The notes: generated from the letters alone by a model not told the origin. A DNA stretch of 64,000 bases from Hawksworthiomyces lignivorus (GCA_002917075.1 NTMA01000012.1:310001-374000); one strand, 5' to 3'; counted from the stretch's first letter, positions 44,142 through 56,154 are shown. Program-made: numbers and translations.

Positions 44142-47100
44142 TTTGTCTCTCTCGTGATTACGACCAAACAAAAACAAATTCTGCTTAAACTATGCGTGAG
44201 GCACTGAATTAAAGCAGACGCATAGTTTCGATCAGATACTCAGGTTTCTTCTTCACTTCTACTTTATGTATTTTACATTTTTGATTGTTTGCCTCGCGAG
44301 GACGAGAGAGAGAGGCGTGACGTCGGCAGAGAAAGTCTTACGTTTACGTAGGTCGGGCTAAGCCGCACACTAAAAGAGAGAGGCAAACCACATGAAATAC
44401 GGCGTCAGCCTCGAACCACCAAACCCGCGCGACTGGGACCATCTACGGCTAGGCGTCCACGTACGCAGATTCGTGTGCCGATGGGATTTTCTGCTAGCAC
44501 TAAAAGGCAGAGAGTTACTATTTATTAATGAATGCTTATTTCGACCGGCTGGGAGGCAACCAACATTCAAAATAAAATGCAAAAACTCGACCCGGCTCTT
44601 TGCTGCTTGCCTACGGATTCCATTCAAAATTCTTATTTGAGTAGTCATCTCCTAGCAAAACATCAACTGCTTCAACATATTCGATATCGACCAACTATTG
44701 CGTTGAATATGATTTGCATGAAGACGCACAAGACCGGCGATATTTCTCTAGCCGTTCCACTTCCTGAACTCGTTCGGGCGCGAGACGCATCGCAAATGTC
44801 GACACCTTTTCATCGCGAAAAGAATGCATTTTTATTTCAAAGGGAAGCGAAGCAGCCAATCTGCTCACTGAGACCAATGTATCATACATAAATTGAGACA
44901 GTCAGAACTAAGACGAGACATGGAGTGCCTTATCTTTTTCCTTTTGCGCCTTCAGCTCTTCCACATGTGCTAAAGTGACGCAGTCGAAAGACATTGCCAA
45001 TGGGAATGCTTCCTGTGTCCCAATACAGCGCTTCGGAAGCAAGGCGACTTGACTTCATTCGGAAGGACTATTTGACCGCAGAATATCTTACAATGAGAGG
45101 AAAGCCTTTTTTTTTTTGGTGTTGTTTGCATGTGCGCTGCTCCGCTTTCTACCCGCCGACCAATGACCCAAAGCTTTTGTTTATTGCCCTTGGTCTTCGA
45201 GCAAAACCAAAGGCGGCAATGGGACTGAAGAGGGACGAAAAGCTGGGAAGAAAAGGGCGAAAAAAGTTTCACAATATTATGCGAAACAGGGTGCCCCCAG
45301 ACTGCGTAGGAATGCGTATGGAGTAGGAAACGGTTGAGAACCCCTGGTCATGAAGAGAAACTGACTCGCACTAGTTAATTATTGTGCGGAGTTTGTTATT
45401 ATAAGAGAAGTACTTCGTACGTGTGCGGGTACCAGAGAGTCGTTAATTTAGCAAAAACAAGCGAGGCTCTTTGTTTTTTTCTTTTAGATGTCACTCATGG
45501 CGATCCAAACGGATCATCATGGCGCAGCTCATCATGGCATGTGTTCCTTGGATGGCAAAAAAGGAAAAAAAAGTTTAATGATCAAATTGATGACCTACAT
45601 AATAGTAGATCTGCCAGAACTGCCCGGAATGAAGGTCAAAGAAAAAGATCAATTGCTTATTGGCAGAACCGCAAATGTGGAAGACACAGTAAGCAGTCTT
45701 GGAGACAGGGGGGGTTAGGCTGGAGTTTGACGACAAGGATTCTGAGGGAGCGATCAAACTTGAGATGTACCCAGCGGGGCTTGGGGCGACTCTGCACACA
45801 CGGAGTACAACTATGAATAAGGGGAGGCTGAGGCCTTGGCCATAGCGCTAAGCCAAAATCGGGACTAGGGGCCTAGAAGCTTGTTCCGCCATTGCATAAT
45901 ACCAATTAGGAAACAGCTGGAGCTAGTGTGGGGCTCTTTCGCACATGCCGTGTCTGTCAACAACGACATCCAGATATTCAACTGCTTTTTTCCATCTGTT
46001 CTTTCCTCGAACTAGCAGTGGCGGCCATTGCGCTTTCCACAGACTCCGTACAGATAGCAACCTGATTGCGCAAGCCCTCGAAAGGGAAAGAGCGGAGATG
46101 GTAGTGAGAAACAGGACGGAAAGAAGAAGAGGCGCAGATCAATGGAAGACCTGTCGTCTGAACTGCCTCATCTTTGCTTGCTTTCTCCCTCCGTATGCCA
46201 TCTGACTGACATCTGCATGTCAACCATCACCACTCTCTCTTCCCCTTGCATATATGTGAACTCGTATATCTCAATGATATGTCGGCTTCCAGCGAGCCGT
46301 CAAAATTCTCAGCCCATCAGAGGCAAATTGTCATCTTGAGTGTGCTTTCTTTCAAACTTCAGTCTCACAATGTCAAACTGGCTCCTTCGTCGGTCGACCT
46401 CTTCCGTCCTGCCATCCATTCTCCTTGCTTTCTTTTTCGTTCAGTTTCTGGCTTGATGTTTTCCATCAGTCCATCTCGGTGAAAATGAAGATGCCGTCTA
46501 ACGGGCCTGGTCTTCTCCTTTTCGGGAAAGATGGCCGAACAAGTGTTCTGATTCGGCCATTGGCAAGTCGTGCCAGCTTCGAAAGTGTTCGAGAAGCGGC
46601 CTTTGGCACCTATGGAGAAGGAGGAAGACAAGAAAATAAGTTTCCATCTCCTAAGAGAAATGGCCTTTCTCTCCTCCTTCTCTCCCTTCTCCTGTTTCTG
46701 TTTTCCCCTGGGCTGGCTTAGTACTCCTAGAACCCTCACAAATCTCCGTCTTCCCCGTATGAGATGCGACAGGAACTGCATCGAGACCGCACGGACTGCC
46801 GCCGACGAATACCACCTTCACTTCGTGTTCTGGCCCTCCATCGCAAACCTTGCAACATTACTCGACATCTTCCTTTTGCCACTGCCACATGCATTTCTCT
46901 TCTGAGGGTTTTGTCCGTCTCCGCTGCCAAGAGTGCTGCTCTAAGCTCTTCTTCCGCTTTTGCCACCCCTGTCCAGCAAGCTCAGCCTCTAATGATCTGA
47001 GGGCGATCATCAAGAGGAGTTCCCAGGGGCAGGGCAGAATGCAAAATGATGTGTAGGCGGGTGCGTAGTATGGGTACACGCCAAGCCCAAACTGCGGAAA

Positions 47101-47517
47101 AAGAAAGGGTCCCATTGTGGCGATGAGTAGAAACGGCATGAATTCGAGATGGGGCACGATGTCATTTAGACTTGCTATGATCCACCGTCCGTTCATTGAT
47201 CTTCTTTTGTTTGTCCTTCTCTTCTCTTATTTAATATTCGACATCGCCAATCCTTCTTTCCTTCTCTTCATCTCGTTCTTTTCTCAACTTTCGTTCTTCA
47301 TCCCTTCGCTTCTCTTAACTTTGACCTGGCGTCAATAAATTAACATTAATTTTTTCTCTCAGGGAATTTATGTTGGCTCGTCCACTTCTGCACGTTCTTT
47401 TATAAACAGCCCTGTTTCGTTTCTCACGGCATAGACCGATACTAGTTACTTTTACTCTCATTTTTATATTCTTTCCTATCTTGCTCCTTACCTCCCTCCC
47501 CTTATACTCTAGACAAA
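44142..47517. other. 3.4 kb divergent intergenic region
   Basis: Lies between the starts of the oxygenase and the secreted cysteine-rich gene. No recognisable gene: frames such as 45382-45816 have no domain. The last 1.3 kb (46150-47510) is T/C-rich on the plus strand, like a long leader of the secreted gene. Near-copies of the GTACGGAGTA motif are at 45800 and 46042. Confidence 0.55.
47401..47406 (+). promoter_or_regulatory. Candidate TATA box of secreted-protein gene
   Basis: TATAAA lies 112 bp upstream of the ATG, at a distance typical for fungal genes with short leaders. If it is used, most of the CT-rich block upstream is promoter rather than leader. Confidence 0.5.
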
Positions 47518-48751
47518 ATGGCTCGTTCTGTAGTCGCTCTCCTGGCTCGTAAGTTTTTTAACATTCAAACTACTGTATGTTGTCTCCTGTGAGGCTTGCC
47601 AATTAACATGCATAGTTGCTACCACCGCCATGGCCATTCCCAGCCCGATCACCCCCGATCCCAATGGCGCCAAGAATGTCGGCAATGGTGCCGGTCTTCA
47701 GTTCATCACAGGCGGTTGCCTTAGCACCGCTGACTGCAGCCAGGCCGTCGTTCAGTCCTGCTGCGCTTTCATCGCTGGCGGCGCTGCTACAGGTATCTGT
47801 TCCGGCATCGACGTCGGCAATGTTAACGGCAAGGCCGGTTGCGGTTTTGGAGACAACGGCAAATCTTCGACTGGCTCTGCACCTGCTGCGGCCTCTTCGG
47901 CTGCTACATCGGGCCAGACGACCGACTCGAACAACTCAGTCGGAAGCACCGCCCAATGCACAGTCGACACTAGCTTGGCAGGTAGCCAGAACGTTGGCAC
48001 AGGTGCCGGAACCCAGTTCATCACGGGCCAGTGCTTTAGCTCTGCTGATTGTGCTTCGGGATGCTGTGTGGCCCAGTCCAGCGGTGTTTCTCTGTGCAAG
48101 GCGCAGATCGTGACCGAAGAGGCTGGCTTGACTTGCGACTTCTCTTGCTCTGGGGCCGCTTCGTCTTCTAACGCGGCTGCTACTACCGCCGCCGCGGCCG
48201 CTGCCCCAACACCCGCAGCCGCCGACGTCGCAACTAGTGGCGGCACCTGCCCTGCTATTGATTCGAGCCTTCCTGGCAGCCAAAACGTTGGCACCGGCTC
48301 CGGCACTCAGTTCATCACTGGCCAGTGCTTCACATCGGCCGACTGTGCTTCCGGCTGCTGCGTTGCCCAGTCGAGCGGCATCTCCCTTTGCAAGGCTCAG
48401 CTGGTTACCGAACAGGCAGGCTTGAGCTGCTCTTCTTCGTGCTCGGGAGGTGCAAGCAGCTCAAGCTCAGGCTCATCCAGCAGCTCAAACAGCAACTCTG
48501 GTAGCGGTTCTACCGCTGCTGCTGTAACTGGCGCAGCCGGCTCGGCCCAGTGCACTGTCGACTCCTCTCTGGCTGGTAGCCAGAATGTCGGCAAGGGCAC
48601 GGCGTCCCAGTTTATCACCGGCCAGTGCTTCAACAAGTCAGACTGCGCGTCGGGCTGCTGCGTCGCTCAAGCCAGCGGTCCCGCTCTCTGCAAGGCGCAG
48701 CTGGTGACGACGCAAGCTGGCCTCAGCTGTGACTTTACTTGCAGCGCTTAG
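47518..48751 (+). CDS. Secreted four-module cysteine-rich protein
   Basis: Two exons, 47518-47548 and 47616-48751, encode 388 residues; the 67-nt intron is GTAAGT...GCATAG in phase 1. MARSVVALLALATTAMA is a signal peptide. Module 1 (about 28-90) has six Cys (45, 51, 59, 60, 72, 86) and ends GCGFGD. Modules 2, 3 and 4 each have eight Cys with spacing C-x24/25-C-x5-C-x3-CC-x9-C-x12-C-x3-C (Cys 125-188, 222-286, 323-386). Each contains QFITGQC and SGCCVAQ. Ser/Ala/Thr-rich linkers join them and are likely O-glycosylated; repeat 4 has an NKS sequon. QFITGQC...GCC domains occur in small secreted proteins of plant- and insect-associated fungi. The function is unknown; an effector or wall role is guesswork. 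Confidence 0.85.
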
Positions 48752-49097
48752 AAAAATGCAGACGCTGAGAAGATGTGCTCTGATTGAGTCGACATCAATT
48801 TTATTGTACTTATAGCAGCATACCATTTTAACCATCTTCTTGTCTATACTTTTTTTTTTTTTTTGTTGGTTTAGCATCACCGGCTCTGGAAAAATTTCGC
48901 AGAACGGAAATATGGGTTGCAGACTCCCTCACTGAATGCTGCATTTGCCAGGCAGTTCAAGCGATGGACAGAAATTTTGTCTTACATAGTATATACCACA
49001 GGGGAGCCCTTCTCCATGAATACACATAGCTGGTACAACCAGTTGAATGAAGAGTAATTTATGAAATTTCGCATAGTCCTTCGAGAGCTAGATTCCT
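48752..49097. other. Convergent spacer with T-rich run
   Basis: Space between the 3' ends of two secreted-protein genes; a T run near 48849 and AT-rich DNA. No gene seen. Confidence 0.5.
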
Positions 49098-52000
49098 TTA
49101 CGAAGTAGCAACAGTTATTGTAACATTAGTTGTGCCGTCTAAAGGCACCTGCCATCCGCCACGTGAGTGCGTTACATGAATGTTCGCTTGACTGGATGAG
49201 ATTGAATAATTGGCCGCCGTAGACGCTAGCCAGACCACAGCGGCTCTTGCGTACGGGCCATTCGCAGGCTGCGAAAGGGTGATGTAGAGTGGCGATGGTG
49301 GTGGCTTTGCGTTTGCGCTAGAGGTAGAAGCATCCTCTGTAAAAGTAAATGACTGGATGATGCCAGCATCCGTGGTGACGAGCAGGCCCAGAGGCCCGAT
49401 AAAGATGCGCCGGCGCCAGGCATCGCGGGGCTGGACGGTGGTGACCCGTTGCATAGGGGAAGCAGCAGGAGATGCGGCAGCGGGAAGGATGACTCCGCCA
49501 TAGCAGAGCAGCCGGCTGCTGTTGCCGTCGCCCCCGATACTGAGCGCCTCCGTATCCCGCACCAGGTACGTCCCGCTGCCGAGGACCATGCCCAAGAACC
49601 CCGGCCCGTAGTCACCAGAGTAGGCGTCCCACGCCAGCGTGTCGGGCCAAGAGTGGAACGAGGCGGCGGCGAACCCGCTGGCGGCAATGTTGGTCAGAGG
49701 AGCCGTGCCGCTGCCGGCGAAGCCGACGCGCAGAAGGTAGGCGTCGGGGGCAGCGGGGGCAGCAGAAGTAGCGGCGGTGCCTCCGCGAAGGGCCGCCAGC
49801 AGCACCAGGCCGTTGAGGGCAGAGCCGTAGTGGTGGATCTGGCGCTCGATGCGCGGCAGCTTGCCGCCGTACTTGTTGTCCCAGTAGCGGCGGGCGTTGC
49901 CGTTCCAGCCCCAGTGGGGCACGGCGGGCGTGAAGCCGAGCACGGTCTCGACGGCCTTGCGGGCCGTGGCGGCGTCGCCAAAGTAGGCTGCCCACAGGTG
50001 CACGCCCTCCTGGGCCGTCGAGTCCCACGCCATCTCGCTGCCAAAGGGCACCGCCGCCGCCGCCCACTGGCGTGCGCGCTTGCGCATGAGGGCCGCGAGG
50101 TTGGTCGCCGAGGCGGCCGCCCAGGACGCGATCGAGGCCCCGCCGCCGCCGCCATCGCCGCCGCCGTCGTCGTCGTCGTCGCCCTTCTCCTGCGCCTCCC
50201 GCTGCAGGTCCGCCAGCAGCTCCCCAAAGGCCGTCTCGCCCATCAGACCGTCGTAGGCGTGCTCCGCGCGCGGCGCGCCACTCGCCGACGACGTCGCCAT
50301 GGCCCGGCGCACCGTCTCGTACGCCTGCCGCAGGTACCACTGCCAGGGGACGGCGCCTGTGGTCGTGCTGTTTGCAAACAGCGCCGGGTACGCTCGCGCC
50401 GCCCGGTACAGCGCCCAGTACGACGCTGCCACGTGCACGTAGTCGTACGCGCGGTCGGTCGCGTACGCCTGCTTCCGCGTCCACGACGTCCACGACGTCC
50501 AGTCCACCGACTTGTCATACGGGAAGCGGGGCAGGACGGCCGGGTCGTGGTAGAAGACGCTCTTGCGGACGCCGTAGGGATCGCCGCCGCTCGCCGTAGA
50601 GCTCCTGTTGTCCTGCACCAGTCCCCACAGGACGTGTTCAGCAAATGGCGTCAAGACAGACAGTTCGTCTTTGTTGGGCAGCATGGCCTGCTTCGTCGCT
50701 GCGGCCAGAAACGACCCGGCACCACCCTCGTCGCTCAGCCCCGCCAGCCATACCCGCGGCTCCTGCCGGACGACGTCGCCAGCTTCTGCGTCATATGTCA
50801 ATATTGAAGGCACTGTACCGCGGCCAAATGGATCCGAAGCGTCTTTGAACAGCTGCTTGGTGGTGAGGAACCGTCCCAGGTCAGCAACAGATTCTGATGC
50901 CGGCTTCGTGATGTAGTAATGTACCGTCTGGAGGAGGCTGCTGTTTACGCTTGGAAGATGGTATGTGAGATCGAGGCGCACGCGACCCCAAGCTGAGGCG
51001 TGGGGCACGACCGCATATTCGAGGGGAGTAGTCTGGCCGGTGGTCGAATTTGTAGACGGGATGAGGGTTACGTCCAGCGCGCCAGCAGGATGGACGACCA
51101 CCGTGACATTGCTGGCATTGTTTAGCGGCCATACGAACAGCTGTCCCGGCAGATCTTGAGGCAGCACATAGCCTGGCACGCCGCGCACGACGGGCATGTC
51201 CAGGTCAGGCCGTCGCAGCGTAGCGTCGACCGCACGGGGCCCTCTGCTGCTGCCGCTGGCGGCCGCTGTCCCGGTTACTGAAAATCGCAGCCCAAACTCG
51301 GCTGACTCGCCTGGCTGCAGCGCCACAATTCCACGCCCGTTGCCGTTCCAGGGCGCCCCGTTCAGGCTGCCGCTCACGCCCTTGACGCTCCGGCCGGCCT
51401 TCCACTCCGTCTCGGCCCACGCCTGCGTCACCGTCTGCCACTCGTAGAATCCTTCAAAGGACTGCGTGCCGTACGCGTTCGTGGAGTCGTCGGTCGGCTC
51501 GTCCAGGTTGCGGTATGCCTCAAACGGCGTCCGCGTCCCGCGCAGTGGCGTGACTAGCAGGACGTCGGCGTCGTCTTTCCCGCTGACCGGGCTGATGCGG
51601 AGGTACCCGCCATCCATGCCAACATACGGGTCGGCCAGAGAGCATTTGGCCTGCACGTCTTCGGGCGAGCGGTTCGTGAAGATGCTGTTGACGGTGGCGG
51701 GGAAGCCGAGGCCGCCGATCTGCAGGGTCGTGCCCGCAGTCGAAGAGGTCTTGGGGTAGGCGATGCGGAATTGCAAGCCTAGGTCGCCATCCACGTCGAG
51801 CCACTCCCGGACGACGGAGAATGGCAGGCTGCCGCCGCTCAGCGAAGTCGACAGCGTCGGGCCCAGATCGGCGCTCGCAAGCACCGCCAGTGACGTGTCA
51901 TCGCCCGATCGCGTCTTGTTTGTTGTCTTGGACGTCACCGACGCTACCGGCTTCCGGGCCGTAGACGAGCTCACATCAATCCACTTTTGAGAAGACGCAG

Positions 52001-52340
52001 CTGACGAGCCGCTCCCCGAGGCATCTGCCAGAACAAGATACCGCAAATTCACATCGCCCCAGTGGTGCTGCCCATTGCGACAGCGGCTAGTCAGGCGGTC
52101 GCGTGGGAGAAAATCGAATGCCGAAGGCGACCCAGATGATGAACTGGCACCCGGCCGCAGAGACACTAGCACCTGGGCATCCCGCACCAGCTCGGCAGCA
52201 AAATGGCGTGTCATCAGCGGCAAGTAGCCATGGGCGAGACCGAGAGTATCATTGTTACCGTTGCTGCCACCGGCCCGCTGGCCAGAAGCCATGCCAGTAA
52301 GGGCAATCACGAGCGCAGAGAGGCTGTGAGGTATTCGCAT
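49098..52340 (-). CDS. Large secreted protein, DUF5695-type
   Basis: A single exon encodes 1080 residues from ATG 52340. MRIPHSLSALVIALTGMASG is a signal peptide. Blocks that I associate with the fungal DUF5695 family run the whole length: LGLAHGYLPL, AFDFLPRDRL, QHHWGDVNLRY, DPYVGMDGGYLRISPVSG, LRGTRTPFEAYRNLDEP, FEGFYEWQTV, VRGVPGYVLPQDLPG, GSEMAWDSTAQEGVHLWAAYFG, PHWGWNGNARRYWDNKYGG and IERQIHHYGSALNGL. The late part looks like an (alpha/alpha) barrel of glycoside hydrolases or lyases, but no activity is established to my knowledge. A Gly/Asp-rich segment (DDDDDGGGDGG) interrupts the barrel-like part. Extracellular polysaccharide breakdown is a reasonable guess. Confidence 0.8.
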   Translation of the reverse strand: MRIPHSLSALVIALTGMASGQRAGGSNGNNDTLGLAHGYLPLMTRHFAAELVRDAQVLVSLRPGASSSSGSPSAFDFLPRDRLTSRCRNGQHHWGDVNLRYLVLADASGSGSSAASSQKWIDVSSSTARKPVASVTSKTTNKTRSGDDTSLAVLASADLGPTLSTSLSGGSLPFSVVREWLDVDGDLGLQFRIAYPKTSSTAGTTLQIGGLGFPATVNSIFTNRSPEDVQAKCSLADPYVGMDGGYLRISPVSGKDDADVLLVTPLRGTRTPFEAYRNLDEPTDDSTNAYGTQSFEGFYEWQTVTQAWAETEWKAGRSVKGVSGSLNGAPWNGNGRGIVALQPGESAEFGLRFSVTGTAAASGSSRGPRAVDATLRRPDLDMPVVRGVPGYVLPQDLPGQLFVWPLNNASNVTVVVHPAGALDVTLIPSTNSTTGQTTPLEYAVVPHASAWGRVRLDLTYHLPSVNSSLLQTVHYYITKPASESVADLGRFLTTKQLFKDASDPFGRGTVPSILTYDAEAGDVVRQEPRVWLAGLSDEGGAGSFLAAATKQAMLPNKDELSVLTPFAEHVLWGLVQDNRSSTASGGDPYGVRKSVFYHDPAVLPRFPYDKSVDWTSWTSWTRKQAYATDRAYDYVHVAASYWALYRAARAYPALFANSTTTGAVPWQWYLRQAYETVRRAMATSSASGAPRAEHAYDGLMGETAFGELLADLQREAQEKGDDDDDGGGDGGGGGASIASWAAASATNLAALMRKRARQWAAAAVPFGSEMAWDSTAQEGVHLWAAYFGDAATARKAVETVLGFTPAVPHWGWNGNARRYWDNKYGGKLPRIERQIHHYGSALNGLVLLAALRGGTAATSAAPAAPDAYLLRVGFAGSGTAPLTNIAASGFAAASFHSWPDTLAWDAYSGDYGPGFLGMVLGSGTYLVRDTEALSIGGDGNSSRLLCYGGVILPAAASPAASPMQRVTTVQPRDAWRRRIFIGPLGLLVTTDAGIIQSFTFTEDASTSSANAKPPPSPLYITLSQPANGPYARAAVVWLASTAANYSISSSQANIHVTHSRGGWQVPLDGTTNVTITVATS

Positions 52341-53409
52341 CGTCTCTTACCGGGAGCATGTCCTTTACCACGGTGGAAGGCGACCTGGGAGGAAGCAGTG
52401 TAATTGAGAGGCGTGCTCTTAACCGGCGGGCTGTTGTATTATAGTACCAAGAAACAAAAACTCATTTCCCCGTCTTTCACATGGCTGAATGGGTCTTTAA
52501 TATATAATAAAAGGAGACAATGCCCTTCCCGAGAAAATATAAATGAACCACTAATTCCAGCAGAAGAACGACATTTCCTCTCCGCAGCCCAGCGTCAAGT
52601 CTGGGCATGCAGCGAGAAAAGATGGTCTCCGCTCTCTTCTGGAATTTCTCCAGAAAAGAACTTCCACCAAAAGGTTTTCTGTTGGTAAGATTTTAATGGT
52701 ACCCGATCATTTCCTCTTCTCTTCATAGAGGAGAAAGAGAGTAACGACGCGAGAGTGTCCAGCAAAATTTGAAGCCTAGTAGAAGGTTAGCAAGTGTATC
52801 ATCGTGACACCACATCATTGAATCACGATTGTTGTCCTAAGAGTTAGTCTTGAGACAGAAGAGATGGAGAGAGTAAAGGAAAAAGAATCTTTAAATCATT
52901 GATTATTGCGACCAACTTGGCCGAAGAAAGAAAAGGAACCAGAATGTGGGCCATGATTCATGTGCACACGGCTGGTCTGATGGCTGGTTTGTAAACATGC
53001 ATTCCCTGATGTCGGGAGTATAACAGTAAGAAAAGAAATCTAGAGGCCGAGACCCTTAACGCCCGACCATGGAACCTATAGTAAATCGACAGCTGCCTCC
53101 AATGCAGAGGCACAGGAACGCCGGCCTAACCAGTTTAATCCTCATATCACATGCATCATGAATAGTGAACAGAAACAAAGAAACAGGGCCGCCGACACCA
53201 AAGAGGGCCACGTGAACTGTACGCTTCCACTAAAGGAAAGCTTGGGCGGTTCGTGATATCGAAGATATCGTCATACAAAATCCCAGATGAAGGAATAAGA
53301 GCAAAAAAGTGGCAGAGATGGCACAACACAGAGAAATCAAGGCATCAGAGACATCCAACTGGCAGAAACGAGGTAGTGGCAAAGAACTCCTCTCAAAAAG
53401 GGCCTCCGC
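52341..53409. other. Intergenic between two minus-strand genes
   Basis: Promoter of the DUF5695-type gene and 3' region of the poly(A) polymerase gene. No gene, repeat or RNA seen. Confidence 0.5.
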
Positions 53410-55928
53410 TCAGTTCTTTGACGCAGCGGTGCTCGTGCGATTATACAGCTCGCGAAGATAGTCTCGCTGGGCCGCATATGTCGAGTAGTTGCCTTCGAGA
53501 ATGACGCTCAAGATGCTCTGGTTAACGCGCTCGTCCATTGGCAACTTGGACAGCTCGATCATACGCTTCTGCAGAGCGTCGAAAGCATCAGAGAAATTGC
53601 GCATGATGGCAGGCGTGTTCTTAGAACCTCCAGAGATATCATTTGCAGAATTGTTTGGATCGATGATCGAGAGACGGTCGGGATTCTTGTATGTGAAGTT
53701 CCTAACTTTAGACTAGTGCAGGAGTTAGTAAAGACGAGAAAAAAAAAAAGTGAAAACAATACTGCTACGATGCTGGCTGGCATACTTTCTGCACATAGCC
53801 AGGGGGGTCCAGGCTGATGGCTGTGGTCTCATAGTTGAATTTGTTGCCATAGAGATCGAAGAAGTGCATCAGCAGGTCGCCAAGATGGTTCCTCCCCTCC
53901 ATGTCTCCCGTCTGGAGCGGCGGCATGAGCTGCAGCATGCTAACTACCAGGCAGATGATGGAAAAGCCGCCGATGCCTCCGTTGACGGGTTCGTTGAGGC
54001 CGCGCATGACGAGGAACTGCTTGATCAAGGTCACCAAGATGGGCATCTCCGGATACGCCTCTTTCCAGCGCAAGAATGTGTTATTCGCTACTACGCCGCT
54101 CGTGTTCTCGAATGACACGTCGACTTTCAGCCCTGTCTTCTTGTCGATGTATTTGACCAGCGGCACCTTTGCCCTGGTGATGTGCTCCATGCTCTCGCGG
54201 TCGGCAATCTGGTTGTTACATAGAAAGCCGCCAAACTTGAAGAGATGGCTCTTCTTGTCGAACACCGGCGGACGGCTGTTCAGATACTGTGTTGAGCACA
54301 TGGCGATGTCCATGTCGCCGGTGGGCAGGTACAGGCCAGACATGAACGAGCCGAAGCATTGGATCCGCGCATTCGGAAACCGCCTGCGCACAGTCTTGTC
54401 GAGGTTGTCAATCAGCGCCTGGCGAAGCTCCTGCTCGAAAGCCTGGGGCTTGATGTAATTGTAGAAGTCTACGATCTCTTTGTGGAGCCTGTTGGTACGT
54501 GGTTAGCGGTGATGCTCCCTCTGCTACCGCGCGTAATTTCTTCACTGCCACCAGAGGACAAATCTTACCAGACACCCATGTGGGCGGTGTCGGCATGGTC
54601 TTTCAGCCAGGGGCAAGGGGCCTCGTTTCGTTGGACGCGCCAGGCGACGACAATGTGGCCGGCGGTAGGCATTTTTGTGGCCTTCTTCAGTTTCGCGTGA
54701 TCTGGCAACAGCAGCGGCTTAAGCTCGTCGTCGTGAGTCCGCTTGCGGGATGTGTTGAGCTCGACGGACAGAGAGGCTGAGCCTGGTGCAGACTTTGGCG
54801 AAGACGTGCTTGCCAACGAGTTGGCGTGGAGTGCGCGGGGGCCCTTGGGCGCATCGGCTGGCGGCAGGGAATTTTGCTGCGAGGTGTTTGTCGATGAATT
54901 TGTCGCGGGGTGTGTGTTGTTGTTGGTGCCGTTTGTCGTCGCGTCGCGTCCACCGCCGCTACCGTCGTCGTCGTTGTCGTCGTTTCTATCCCCATCCTTG
55001 CTCTGCTCTGCACCGTCGTCTTCTACAGCCTCGCCCTCTTCCTCGTCGTCTTCGTCCTCGTCAGCGTCGTCGTCTTCGTCGCTGTCCAAGTCGCACGATA
55101 TGAATTCTTCCGTATCGGCCGAAGTCAAGGCAGATGCCTTCTCTGCCTTGACGCGCGCTTTCCGGATCAGATGCACGACATCCTTCTTCTTTGGACCTGC
55201 CGATTCTGTGGGCGGCAGCACCGTGTAGGGGTCTGGGTTCGACCATTTTGGCGCGGGAGGCTCTTCGGCCGGCTTTGTGGCCAAGCGTGCCCGCTTCTTG
55301 GGCGGCGCGCTGCCATCCTCCACTTCGCCTTCGCTGTCTAGCTCGTCGCCAGAAATGTCCATCTCGGCCTCGTCGCTGTCGGAGAGGTCGTCTAGGTTCA
55401 GATAGGTCGTGCCTTCGTCGCCCTTGACAAAGTTCTGCGTGACCTCGCCGTTCGACTGCGTCTGGTACAGGATCGGCCGGTTGGCGGCGATAAAGCGCGA
55501 GCCAAAGCCCCCGCCGCCTCTTCCGCCGAAGCGGCGGCCATCCTGACGGCCCCCAAAGCGGTCGCCGCGGCGGTCGTTGTTGCCTGGCCGGCCGTGTCTC
55601 TGCGAGCGCGGCCCAGACGGCGGGCCCCTGCGGTTTCGGCCGCCGCCGTCTCGATCGTTGTACTGGTCTCGCGGCGAATAGTGGTCTCCGCGCTGCTGCG
55701 CATCCTGCACGCCAGCAGGCTTCTCGGCGCGAAAGGTGAACTCGCCTCGCGGCGGTGCTGGCGCGCCGTCGCCGCCGCCGCGGAAGCTGGCGCCATTGCG
55801 CCCCGGAGACTGAGGCGGACGGGCGGGCAGGGGGTGCTGGCCGCTGCTGCCGCCGTTGCTATTGCGCGAATGGCCGCTGTTGTCTTGGTTGTCGCGGTTG
55901 CGCCCACCGCGGTTGCGATTCCGGCCGC

Positions 55929-55962
<34 letters not shown>

Positions 55963-56154
55963 GCGCCCGCGATCGCGATCGCGCCCACCACCGCCGCCAC
56001 CACCACCACCGCCACCGCTGCTTCCACCTGGGCCGGTTGGCGGTCGATAGCCGTCGAACTGCGACCGCGGTCGGGACGGAGGTCGTGGCGGGAGGGATGA
56101 GGGCGGCGCGCCGGGGCGGTCAAGCCCTGGCGGCGGCGGGTAGTAATGAGACAT
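53410..56154 (-). CDS. TRF4: Non-canonical poly(A) polymerase, Trf4/Cid14 type
   Basis: Three exons on the minus strand, 56154-54569, 54488-53786 and 53712-53410, encode 863 residues; introns of 80 nt (GTAAGA...CAACAG) and 73 nt (GTATGC...CACTAG) join in phases 2 and 0. Residues 1-220 are rich in Gly, Arg and Asn, with RGG-like motifs and a run of about 12 Asn. An acidic block follows. The nucleotidyltransferase has GSFMSGLYLPTGDMDIAM with D587 and D589, and third Asp D652 in GLKVDVSFEN. The PAP-associated domain includes GDLLMHFFDLYGNKFNYE. In yeast the Trf4 enzyme of the TRAMP complex adds short A tails that send nuclear RNAs to the exosome. Nuclear localisation is expected. Confidence 0.93.
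55931..55963 (-). repeat. Triplet repeat coding for Asn in TRF4
   Basis: Eleven TTG units on the plus strand, AAC/CAA in the gene; they encode most of the poly-Asn run in the disordered N-terminus. Confidence 0.9.

Noticed and set aside
20503..47517. Transposon remnants or repeat-induced mutation in the gene-poor gaps
   Set aside because: I saw no reverse transcriptase, transposase, terminal repeats or extreme AT-rich blocks. A repeat-library search would be needed to rule out old remnants.
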